NCBI GenBank assembly: GCA_003248775.1
Contig: QFQX01000074.1
Coordinates: forward strand, 1-13,790
DNA length: 13,790 bases
Direction of reading: 5' to 3'
Source of the DNA: Shinella sp.
Lineage (GTDB): Bacteria > Pseudomonadota > Alphaproteobacteria > Rhizobiales > Rhizobiaceae
Positions 1 to 6,828 of the stretch are shown here, piece by piece. The stretch's first letter is position 1. Every line of letters begins with the position of its first letter. The notes beneath the pieces were generated by a model. It was given only the letters and a program-made list of their open reading frames with translations, did not search any database and had not been told where the DNA came from. A program made the position numbers and the translations under genes.

Positions 1-80
1 GTGCAGCGGTTTTGCGGCAACGACATGCGATGAAACAAGGACTTAAAGCGTAGAGAGCGAAGCTGAAAGATCGCGACACT
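1..80. repeat. Rhizobial-type palindromic intergenic repeat, cut by window edge
   Basis: The stretch immediately downstream of rpoH2 reads like the right part of a hairpin-rich element that I recall as common in rhizobial intergenic DNA. It has a GCAGCGGTTTTGC core, then CGACATGC at 21-28, then an ACTTAAAGCG block at 41-50, and a GCGACACTTT block that runs into the rpoH2 stop codon. The pairing arm for CGACATGC would lie left of position 1, so the full palindrome is not visible. It could act as a 3' stem-loop for rpoH2. The repeat identity is from memory and not from a search. Confidence 0.45.
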
Positions 81-956
<876 letters not shown>

Positions 957-984
957 CGTCGTCTCCATGGAATATGCAACCGCT

Positions 985-999
985 GCGGGACTATCCCGC
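985..999 (-). other. Perfect hairpin in rpoH2 leader
   Basis: GCGGGA and TCCCGC form a perfect six-pair stem around a three-base loop. It lies about 29 bases upstream of the preferred rpoH2 start and downstream of the predicted ECF promoter, so it should be part of the 5' untranslated RNA. It may influence translation or simply be chance in GC-rich DNA. No function is shown by the sequence. Confidence 0.4.
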
Positions 1000-1013
1000 C
1001 GGAACTATGCTTC

Positions 1014-1038
1014 AACGGACTGAAGACGTTCCGGTTCC
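1014..1038 (-). promoter_or_regulatory. EcfG/RpoE2-type ECF sigma promoter of rpoH2
   Basis: On the minus strand GGAAC (1038-1034) is followed after exactly 16 bases by CGTT (1017-1014). This matches the GGAAC-N16/17-CGTT consensus of the alphaproteobacterial general-stress sigma factors (EcfG; RpoE2 in Sinorhizobium, RpoE4 in R. etli). A transcript would start near 1006, giving a leader of about 50 bases before the ATG at 956. Known rhizobial rpoH2 genes are under this type of sigma factor, which supports both the site and the RpoH2 assignment. Confidence 0.75.
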
Positions 1039-1198
1039 ATGGCGAACGGGGCTTTTTTCAGCGAGTTTCCGGACGGGATCTTCCAGTCGTCAGGGCATCC
1101 TGCGCATGAAGACGGCACACTCTTTTGCCTGAAACGCTGGAAATGCGATGCAGGCAGCAATTTTCCTATTCATTGGGGAAGGGAATCGGCCCAAGGGC

Positions 1199-1990
1199 TC
1201 AATTGCCTTTGCTGAAAGGCTTTCCCAAGGGGTCCGGCGGAAGCTGATACGAGGAGATGAGCGACAGCCGCGGCACGGGCCAGCCCTTGGCATCCGGCAT
1301 GAAAACCAGCCGGTAACGGGCGAAAATATTGGCGAGCAGCAGCGAAAACCAGGCGCCGTAGGCAAGGCCCGCGATCACGTCGCTCGGATAATGGGCGGAG
1401 ACCATCACGCGGCTAAAACCCATCCAGAGCGCCAGCAGGATGAAGGCCAGCCGGTAGCGGGGCAGAAGCAGGATCAGCACCATGAAGATGGCGCCGACGG
1501 TGGTCGCATGACCAGAGGGGAAGCTTTCGAACTTGGAACCGCTGAAAGGGGAAAGGCCGAAGGCTCCCCATTCGTCGAACTGGCTTGGCCGCGCACGGCC
1601 GATCACCCGTTTCAGAACGTTGGCCGAAAGGCCGGACAGAGCAACGACGAGGAAGAAATAGGCGCCGATCTGTGCCGCATAAAGCGCGCGGAAGCGGCGT
1701 TTCACGGTTCTCGACAGGCGAAAGGAGGACAGGCCTTCGAGCAGAAGTATGGCCGATACGATGAGGATCCAGCCGGACGTGCCGAAATCGGTGATGAGTT
1801 CACCGATCGCCCGGGCAACGGGGCCGGCTGGCCGGGTTTCGCCGACGGCGGTGTCGAAGATCAGGAAGGACAACACCACCAGATTGGCGGCGACGATGGC
1901 GAAGATTTGCCAATAGTGAGGTGCGGGAGGGTGGCGGTTTGCGTCGCGTCGTTTCTTGAGCCATGCCCAGGTTTTTTCGATGCCGTTCAC
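1199..1990 (-). CDS. PAP2-family membrane phosphatase
   Basis: Integral membrane acid phosphatase of the PAP2 superfamily, which removes phosphate from lipid or polyprenyl phosphates. The protein has 263 residues from the GTG at 1990. All three active-site motifs are present: K127-x6-R134-P135, PSGH at 158-161, and S193-R194-x5-H200-x3-D204. Hydrophobic segments at about 27-46, 73-86, 106-122, 164-190 and 205-224 fit a five- or six-helix fold. An ATG at 2104 would add 38 residues, but that extension would contain a strong stem-loop and reads as non-membrane, low-quality sequence. The GTG at 1990 has GGAAAG six bases upstream. The substrate is unknown: lipid A phosphatases (LpxE/LpxF) and undecaprenyl-pyrophosphate phosphatases share these motifs. 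It lies 214 bp downstream of leuB with no clear functional link. Confidence 0.88.
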   Translation of the reverse strand: MNGIEKTWAWLKKRRDANRHPPAPHYWQIFAIVAANLVVLSFLIFDTAVGETRPAGPVARAIGELITDFGTSGWILIVSAILLLEGLSSFRLSRTVKRRFRALYAAQIGAYFFLVVALSGLSANVLKRVIGRARPSQFDEWGAFGLSPFSGSKFESFPSGHATTVGAIFMVLILLLPRYRLAFILLALWMGFSRVMVSAHYPSDVIAGLAYGAWFSLLLANIFARYRLVFMPDAKGWPVPRLSLISSYQLPPDPLGKPFSKGN

Positions 1991-2064
1991 GCGTACTTTC
2001 CACTTATTCCTATTTCGCCATGGCTGGATGGTGAAAGCGTCGTTCGCCAGTACCCAACATGACG

Positions 2065-2095
2065 GCAGCCGCGGCAAGATGGTTGCCACGGCTGC
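2065..2095. terminator. Strong stem-loop between leuB and the PAP2 gene
   Basis: Two 13-base arms (2065-2077 and 2083-2095) pair with a single G-U-type mismatch around a five-base loop. There is no U-run on either strand, so it is not a standard intrinsic terminator, but it could stop or stabilise the leuB transcript (minus strand). Its position argues against starting the PAP2 protein at 2104. Confidence 0.45.
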
Positions 2096-2170
2096 GAATT
2101 GCAAGGGGCGCTAGGATTGTCACATGCTTTTTAACGCGCGTGATGGGAATGGCAGCGACTGGAATGACCG

Positions 2171-2195
2171 CAGGAATTCCCTGAGCCAATTCCTG
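2171..2195 (-). terminator. Stem-loop just downstream of leuB
   Basis: CAGGAATT (2171-2178) and AATTCCTG (2188-2195) form an eight-pair perfect stem with a nine-base loop, ten bases past the leuB stop codon. No T-run follows in the leuB direction. It is a possible 3' end or RNA-stabilising hairpin. Confidence 0.35.
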
Positions 2196-2204
2196 TGTCG
2201 GAAA

Positions 2205-3323
2205 TTATGCGGCAGCAGAAAGTGCCTTGAACTCGGCGAGGATCGCGTCACCCATTTCCTTGGTGCCGACGCGGGTTGCGCCTTCAGCCATGATGTCGCC
2301 GGTGCGGATACCCTTGTCGAGCACGTTGGCGATCGCCTTTTCCAGATTGTCCGCTTCCTTGACCATGTTGAAGGAGTATCGCAGGCACATGGCGAAGGAG
2401 GCAATCATGGCGATCGGGTTGGCAATGCCCTGTCCGGCGATATCCGGCGCCGAACCGTGCACGGGCTCGTACATGGCCTTGCGCTTGCCGGTCTTGGCGT
2501 CCGGCGCACCGAGCGATGCGGACGGCAGCATGCCGAGCGAGCCGGTGAGCATGGCGGCCACGTCGGAGAGCATGTCGCCGAACAGGTTGTCGGTGACGAT
2601 GACGTCGAACTGCTTCGGCGCGCGGACGAGTTGCATGCCGCCGGCATCGGCCAGCATGTGTTCGAGCTTCACGTCCTGATACTTGGCCTTGTGGGTCTCG
2701 GTGACCACCTGGTTCCAGAGCACGCCGGATTTCATGACGTTGCGCTTTTCCATCGAGCACACGGCGTTCTTGCGGGTGCGGGCCAGCTCGAAGGCGACGG
2801 AAGCGATGCGCTCGATCTCGTAGGTGTCGTAGACCTGGGTGTCGATGGCGCGTTTCTGGCCGTTGCCGAGATCGGTGATGGTCTTCGGCTCGCCGAAATA
2901 GACGCCGCCGGTCAGTTCGCGCACGATCAGGATATCTAGGCCTTCGACCAGTTCCGGCTTCAGCGAGGAAGCGGCGGCGAGCGCCGGGTAGCAGATTGCC
3001 GGGCGCAGGTTGGCGAAAAGCTCGAGATCCTTGCGCAGGCGCAGCAGGCCGGCTTCCGGACGTACTTCGTAAGGCACGGCATCCCACTTCGGACCGCCGA
3101 CCGCGCCGAACAGGACGGCATCCGCGGCAAGCGCCTTCTCCATGTCGGCATCGGTGATCGCCACGCCATGGGCGTCATAGGCGGAACCGCCGACAAGGCC
3201 TTCGTCGGTGGTGAAGCCTGCGTCCTGCTCGGCATTCATGTAGTCGATGATCTTGCGCACTTCGGCCATGGTTTCCTGGCCGATGCCATCGCCGGGCAGA
3301 AGGAAGAGATTGCGCTGTGTCAT
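2205..3323 (-). CDS. leuB: 3-isopropylmalate dehydrogenase
   Basis: Cytosolic NAD-dependent enzyme that oxidises and decarboxylates 3-isopropylmalate to 2-oxoisocaproate, the third step of leucine synthesis. At 372 residues it is normal length. It carries the substrate arginines R97, R107 and R135, the catalytic pair Y142 (ELTGGVYFGEPK) and K193 (MEKRNVMKSG), and the metal-binding aspartates D226, D250 and D254. The family signature NLFGDMLSDVAAMLTGSLG is at about 246-264, and the NAD-binding EPVHGSAPDIAG at 286-297. The ATG at 3323 has GGGAGG six bases upstream. leuD lies upstream on the same strand but 237 bp away, so the two genes may be transcribed separately. The gene looks intact and typical of Rhizobiaceae. 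Confidence 0.98.
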   Translation of the reverse strand: MTQRNLFLLPGDGIGQETMAEVRKIIDYMNAEQDAGFTTDEGLVGGSAYDAHGVAITDADMEKALAADAVLFGAVGGPKWDAVPYEVRPEAGLLRLRKDLELFANLRPAICYPALAAASSLKPELVEGLDILIVRELTGGVYFGEPKTITDLGNGQKRAIDTQVYDTYEIERIASVAFELARTRKNAVCSMEKRNVMKSGVLWNQVVTETHKAKYQDVKLEHMLADAGGMQLVRAPKQFDVIVTDNLFGDMLSDVAAMLTGSLGMLPSASLGAPDAKTGKRKAMYEPVHGSAPDIAGQGIANPIAMIASFAMCLRYSFNMVKEADNLEKAIANVLDKGIRTGDIMAEGATRVGTKEMGDAILAEFKALSAAA

Positions 3324-3430
3324 GGGAAGCCTCCCTGGCTTTGAAAGAGTTGCCGCTTTCTATCGGGCAAAGCCCTGCGTTTCAAGGACGCTCAGCGGCA
3401 GAACGGTACGGTGGGAGAAGCCGTCATCAA

Positions 3431-3480
3431 GAGCAAATCCAGCAAAGTGTGAAGCGATTTTGCGTCCGGAATTGCGTGTC
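3431..3480. repeat. Hairpin intergenic repeat between leuD and leuB
   Basis: Arms at about 3433-3446 (GCAAATCC then GCAAA) and 3458-3475 (TTTGC then GGAATTGC) fold into an imperfect hairpin. The wording AAGTGTGAAGCGATTTTGCGTCCGGAATTGCG closely resembles, in two parts, an element I recall as widespread in Rhizobiales intergenic DNA, here slightly degenerate. It occupies the otherwise gene-free 237-bp gap. The rest of the gap shows nothing I can name. Confidence 0.5.
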
Positions 3481-3560
3481 AGTCAAAATATCAAACATTT
3501 CCGGCACGGCGGCATGAGCCATCGCGCCGGTATCGTTTTCCGGGTCAGGTCTAAGAGACG

Positions 3561-4166
3561 TCAGGCCCAGGGATGGTTGACGGCGTTCGTCTTTTCGAAG
3601 GAGGCGATGTTGCCGGCCTTTTCGAGCGTCAGGCCGATGTCGTCGAGGCCGTTCAGCAGGCAGTGGCGCTTGAAGGCGTCGATCTCGAACTTGATGCGAC
3701 CGCCATCCGGACCGGTGATTTCCTGGGCTTCCAGATCGACCGTGAGCACGGCGTTGGCGCCGCGGCCCGCGTCGTCCATCAGCTTGTCCAGTTCGTCCTG
3801 GCTGACGACGATCGGCAGGATGCCGTTCTTGAAACAGTTATTGTAGAAGATGTCGGCGAAGCTGGTGGAGATCACGCAGCGGATACCGAAGTCGAGAAGC
3901 GCCCACGGCGCATGCTCGCGCGAGGAGCCGCAGCCGAAATTGTCGCCGGCAACCAGGATCTTGGCATTCTGGTAGGCGGGCTTGTTGAGGACGAAGTCCT
4001 CGTTGACCGAGCCGTCTTCCCGGTAACGGGCTTCTGCGAAAAGGCCCTTTCCGAGACCGGTGCGCTTGATGGTCTTCAGATAGTCCTTCGGGATGATCAT
4101 GTCCGTATCGATATTGACGACCGGAAGCGGCGCAGCAACGCCGGTGAGCTTTTCGAATTTTTCCAT
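3561..4166 (-). CDS. leuD: 3-isopropylmalate dehydratase small subunit
   Basis: Small subunit of isopropylmalate isomerase, which with the iron-sulfur large subunit LeuC (not in this window) converts 2-isopropylmalate to 3-isopropylmalate. Its 201 residues match the bacterial LeuD length. The swivel-domain motifs are clear: VNIDTDMIIPKDYLK at 17-31 and GDNFGCGSSREHAPWAL at 74-90, the substrate-recognition loop of the aconitase family. The ATG at 4166 has GGCGGAG just upstream. It is the first leucine gene in this minus-strand run, with leuB following after 237 bp. leuC must lie elsewhere, as is usual in rhizobia. Confidence 0.97.
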   Translation of the reverse strand: MEKFEKLTGVAAPLPVVNIDTDMIIPKDYLKTIKRTGLGKGLFAEARYREDGSVNEDFVLNKPAYQNAKILVAGDNFGCGSSREHAPWALLDFGIRCVISTSFADIFYNNCFKNGILPIVVSQDELDKLMDDAGRGANAVLTVDLEAQEITGPDGGRIKFEIDAFKRHCLLNGLDDIGLTLEKAGNIASFEKTNAVNHPWA

Positions 4167-4261
4167 CAGACTCCGCCTTCTGAACGCAATTCAGGAATTT
4201 CCGCTGCACTTAGAGCAAAAATGTGCGGATTTGAAGGTCTTTTCTGCGCGAACGGGTACGC

Positions 4262-4293
4262 CTGCAGGCCTGCAGCATCAGTTTTTGCTGCAG
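4262..4293. promoter_or_regulatory. Overlapping palindrome and hairpin upstream of leuD
   Basis: Positions 4262-4275 form a perfect 14-bp palindrome (CTGCAGGCCTGCAG). Its right half also pairs as CTGCAGCA (4270-4277) with TGCTGCAG (4286-4293) to give an eight-pair stem and eight-base loop. It lies between the end of the 79-residue membrane protein gene (4322) and leuD (4166). It may be a 3' hairpin of the former or an operator of the latter. There is no U-tail and no known operator match. Confidence 0.35.
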
Positions 4294-4321
4294 CTTTCGC
4301 CAATTGAACGCGACGCTGGTC

Positions 4322-4561
4322 TCAGAGGTCGATGATCGTACCGCGACCGTCGTTCCAGACGCGCATTTCGCGTTCGCCGGATTTACGGTTTGTCTTGGCG
4401 TAGATCGGGGCGGCCTTGGTCCGTGCGGTCAGCATGCGATAGCCGAGCGAAAGCGTCAGGACGGCGCCGGCGATCAGTGTCAGGGAGACGGTGAAGGCGG
4501 CGGCTGCGGCGATGACGACGATACCGGCAAGACCCAGAGCGACGGAACGAAGATTCTGCAT
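4322..4561 (-). CDS. Small membrane protein of unknown function
   Basis: A 79-residue protein with no domain I recognise. Residues about 6-42 are almost entirely hydrophobic (alanine, valine, leucine, isoleucine), enough for two closely spaced membrane helices. A basic, polar tail of about 35 residues follows, ending in RVWNDGRGTIIDL, which I believe recurs in rhizobial hypothetical proteins. The ATG at 4561 is preceded by AAAGGA. Longer starts at 4603 and 4663 lack a good ribosome site and would run through a tandem repeat. It is divergent from the CitE-like gene, with 131 bp between them. The tail is probably cytoplasmic, given its charge. Confidence 0.7.
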   Translation of the reverse strand: MQNLRSVALGLAGIVVIAAAAAFTVSLTLIAGAVLTLSLGYRMLTARTKAAPIYAKTNRKSGEREMRVWNDGRGTIIDL

Positions 4562-4598
4562 GTTCGAAATCCTTTCTCGTCCATGAAAGTGGTTCTTC

Positions 4599-4639
4599 TT
4601 CATCGGGAATGCAAGGGCTTCATCGGGAAATGCAGGGGC
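4599..4639. repeat. Near-perfect 20-bp tandem duplication
   Basis: TTCATCGGGAATGCAAGGGC (4599-4618) is immediately followed by a 21-base copy (4619-4639) that differs by one added A and one A-to-G change. The duplication lies in the divergent intergenic region between the small membrane protein gene and the CitE-like gene, where promoters of both should be. It may duplicate a regulator site or be a slippage product. Confidence 0.75.
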
Positions 4640-4692
4640 TGTCGGCCAAAAGTCGGCTTGCACCGGCAGGCAAAGATTGGCAGAACGCTGGC

Positions 4693-5604
4693 ATGGTTTC
4701 CTTTGCCGACGATCACCCTTCCAGATTGCGCCGTTCCGTTCTGAGCGTGCCCGCCATCAACGTCCGCGCGCTCGAAAAGACCCACGGCCTTGCCTGCGAT
4801 GCCGTCATCTTCGATCTGGAGGATTCGGTCTTTCCGGAGAAAAAGGCCGAAGCGCGGGAAAATCTGCGCCGTTTCTTTGCCGAAACGCCGCTTGTGGGCC
4901 GCGAAGCCGTGATCCGGGTGAACGAGATCGGCAGCGATCATTTCGCCGACGACATGGCGGCGGTGATCGAATGTCGGCCCGATGCCGTCCTGCTTCCGAA
5001 GGTCGATGGACCCGACGTCGTTCGCGCCGTCGCGGATCTCCTGTCGGAAGCGGATGCGTCAGAAAGCCTCAGGATATGGGCGATGATCGAGACGCCGCTC
5101 GGTGTTCTCAACGCAGCCCAGATTGCTGCCTCCGGCCGCACCGCCGGCGGGCGGCTTGACAGTTTCGTCGTCGGTCTCAACGATCTCAGAAAGGCGACCG
5201 AGGTTCTTCCGGAGCCGAGGCGCACCTATCTCGTGCCCTTCCTGATGCAGGTGGTCCTTGCGGCGCGCGCCTACGGGCTCGATGCGATCGACAGCGTTTC
5301 GAACGATTTTCGCGATCTGGAGGCCTTTGGCCGCGAGTGCCTGCAGGGCCGTTCCATGGGTTTCGACGGCAAGATGCTGATCCATCCGGCGCAGATCGAA
5401 GGCGCGAACCGGCATTTCGGCTTTTCGCCGGAGGCTGTCGCCGAGGCGCGGATGATCGTTTCCGCCTTTGCCGATCCGGCGACGGCGGCGCTCAACGTCA
5501 TCAATGTCGAGGGCCGCATGATCGAGCGACTGCATCTCGACGAGGCCGAAAAACTGCTCGCGAAGATCGCGATTATCGAACAGAGAGAAGGCAAGCCATC
5601 GTGA
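4693..5604 (+). CDS. CitE / HpcH-HpaI family CoA-ester lyase
   Basis: Member of the citrate lyase beta / malyl-CoA lyase family of TIM-barrel, magnesium-dependent C-C lyases that cleave or form (S)-3-hydroxyacyl-CoA-type thioesters. It has 303 residues from the ATG at 4693. Visible motifs are DLEDSV at 41-46, the substrate arginine R75 in VIRVN, LLPKV at 100-104, the metal glutamate E133 in MIETPLG, D164 in VVGLNDL, and GFDGKMLIHPAQIE at 222-235. I chose 4693 because the family fold starts at RSVLSVPA and the upstream ATG at 4609 would place a tandem repeat in the coding region. No citrate lyase alpha, gamma or ligase genes are nearby, so it is not a classical citrate lyase. L-malyl-CoA, beta-methylmalyl-CoA or citramalyl-CoA lyase are possible. 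It overlaps the DUF1737 gene by four bases. Confidence 0.85.
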   Translation: MVSFADDHPSRLRRSVLSVPAINVRALEKTHGLACDAVIFDLEDSVFPEKKAEARENLRRFFAETPLVGREAVIRVNEIGSDHFADDMAAVIECRPDAVLLPKVDGPDVVRAVADLLSEADASESLRIWAMIETPLGVLNAAQIAASGRTAGGRLDSFVVGLNDLRKATEVLPEPRRTYLVPFLMQVVLAARAYGLDAIDSVSNDFRDLEAFGRECLQGRSMGFDGKMLIHPAQIEGANRHFGFSPEAVAEARMIVSAFADPATAALNVINVEGRMIERLHLDEAEKLLAKIAIIEQREGKPS

Positions 5605-5807
5605 AAGTCTATCGTTTCCTCACCGGTCCGGATGACGCATCCTTCTGTCATCGGGTCACCGACGCGCTCAACAAGGGCTGGGAACTGCACGGCGCGCCGA
5701 GCCTTTCTTTCAACGCAGCGACCAACCAGATGCATTGCGGCCAGGCCGTGGTGAAGACCGTGCATGGCAAGGACTACGATCCGGCCATGAAGCTCGGCGA
5801 GCAATAG
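5601..5807 (+). CDS. DUF1737 domain small protein
   Basis: A 68-residue soluble protein starting at GTG 5601, in a GTGA overlap with the stop codon of the CitE-like gene; GAGAAGG lies upstream within that gene. The opening MKVYRFLTGPDDASFCHRVT, followed by the core LNKGWELHGAPSL and the GQAVVK strand, matches the DUF1737 family as I remember it, whose role is unknown. It has no signal peptide or membrane segment. The overlap implies translational coupling, so it probably works with the lyase or is dosed with it. Its TAG stop is also the first three bases of a palindromic intergenic element. Confidence 0.85.
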   Translation: MKVYRFLTGPDDASFCHRVTDALNKGWELHGAPSLSFNAATNQMHCGQAVVKTVHGKDYDPAMKLGEQ

Positions 5808-5908
5808 AGCATGATCCGTCCGGAGTGAAACGAGGATCGATAAGATTATGCTTCAAACAAACGGGCTCAGAGTGCCGATCTGATTCAATCAGATCGAACA
5901 GCGCTCTA
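5805..5908. repeat. RIME-like intergenic mosaic element (about 104 bp)
   Basis: The element is bounded by TAGAGC (5805-5810) and GCTCTA (5903-5908), which are mutual inverted repeats. Inside are two palindromic modules. In the left one GCATGATCC pairs with GGATC and ATTATGC. The right one is a perfect nine-base inverted repeat with one central base, GATCTGATTCAATCAGATC, at 5877-5895. Size, two-palindrome layout and wording match my memory of rhizobium-specific intergenic mosaic element 1 (about 108 bp). The left end coincides with the stop codon of the DUF1737 gene. Such elements are thought to be non-autonomous repeats and can form RNA hairpins at operon ends. Confidence 0.65.
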
Positions 5909-5916
5909 AGCCGGCT

Positions 5917-5943
5917 AAGGGTCTGCCTGTCAGGCGGACCCTT
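5917..5943. terminator. Long hairpin between convergent genes
   Basis: AAGGGTCTGCCT (5917-5928) pairs with AGGCGGACCCTT (5932-5943) with one G-U-type mismatch around a three-base loop. It lies between the plus-strand DUF1737 gene and the minus-strand SDR gene, where a bidirectional terminator is expected. A weak TTTT follows on the plus strand at about 5951; no U-run follows on the minus side. Confidence 0.6.
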
Positions 5944-5958
5944 GCGGTCATTTTCGCA

Positions 5959-6708
5959 TCATTTGACGGCGGCGTTGCCGCCATCGGCATAAAGCGCCGA
6001 GCCCGCGACGAAGCTCGACATGGGGCTTGCGAGGAAAAGGGCTGCCTGGGCGATTTCTTCCGGCCTTGCGATCCGTTTCAGCGCATGCAGGCCTGCGGCC
6101 CACTCCTTCTGGGCCTGATCTCCGGCCATGGCCGTATCCGTGCCGCCGGGCAGAAGCGCGTTGGCGCGAATGTTCCGGTCTCCATAGTCCGCAGTGATCC
6201 CCTTCACCAGACCCATGAGCCCTGCCTTCGCGGCGCCGTAGGCCGCCATGCCGGGCAGGCCGACGCTGGTTCCGACGAAACTCGAAACGAAGACGAGGGC
6301 GCCCGCGCCGCTTTCCAGCATGGCCGGGATCTGGTGGCGAGCGCCGAGAAAGGCCGATGTCAGGTTGGCGGCAAGCGTGTCCTGCCATTCCTGCGGGGCG
6401 ATTTCCGCAAGTGGCCTGATCGAGCCGACCGTTCCGGCGTTGTTGATCGCGACATCCAGCCTGCCGAACCGGCTTGTGGCCGCGGCGACGAGTTCCGCAT
6501 GGGTTTCGTCCAGGCTGACATCGCCTGCGACGGCAAGGGCCGTTCCACCTTCCCGCCTGATGGCATCGGCGGCGTCCTCCAGAGCCTTATGGCCCCGGGC
6601 ATTCAGGATGACGGATGCGCCTTCGGCGGCAAGCAGCATGGCCGTGGCACGGCCTATGCCCGACGATGCGCCGGTGACGATTGCGACCTTGTCTTTCAGA
6701 AATGGCAT
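5959..6708 (-). CDS. SDR-family NAD(P)-dependent oxidoreductase
   Basis: Classical short-chain dehydrogenase/reductase of 249 residues, the usual length. The Rossmann cofactor motif TGASSGIG is at 12-19, the adenine-contact GDV at 62-64, and NNAG at 89-92. The catalytic serine is in VSS (142-143), and the Y157-x3-K161 pair follows. The C-terminus ends with a typical F-V-A-G-S-x-L-Y-A-D-G-G segment. It looks most like FabG-type 3-oxoacyl reductases or sugar-alcohol dehydrogenases, but the substrate cannot be read from sequence. R38 after strand 2 hints at NADPH. The start at 6708 has AAGGAGG six bases upstream; an ATG at 6747 would add 13 residues and include that ribosome site. It is convergent with the CitE-DUF1737 pair. 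Confidence 0.93.
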   Translation of the reverse strand: MPFLKDKVAIVTGASSGIGRATAMLLAAEGASVILNARGHKALEDAADAIRREGGTALAVAGDVSLDETHAELVAAATSRFGRLDVAINNAGTVGSIRPLAEIAPQEWQDTLAANLTSAFLGARHQIPAMLESGAGALVFVSSFVGTSVGLPGMAAYGAAKAGLMGLVKGITADYGDRNIRANALLPGGTDTAMAGDQAQKEWAAGLHALKRIARPEEIAQAALFLASPMSSFVAGSALYADGGNAAVK

Positions 6709-6828
6709 GGAGACCTCCTTGAAGTGGAGGCCAAGGCATAGGGGCATGGAAATATGCCAGCCACCCGTTTCCTGCGTCGGCTCGGATGTGGGTCGGAAAA
6801 GCCGGTGTTCTCGACCTGGTTTCGGGCC

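Noticed and set aside
1148..2062. 304-codon plus-strand frame opposite the PAP2 gene
   Set aside because: The minus strand carries all three PAP2 active-site motifs; the plus frame is low-complexity, glycine- and glutamine-rich shadow sequence.
1991..2104. ATG at 2104 as start of the PAP2 protein
   Set aside because: The extra 38 residues span a strong stem-loop and have no membrane character; the GTG at 1990 has a good ribosome site.
2124..2939. 271-codon plus-strand frame opposite leuB
   Set aside because: It is histidine- and glycine-rich antisense of leuB with no domain.
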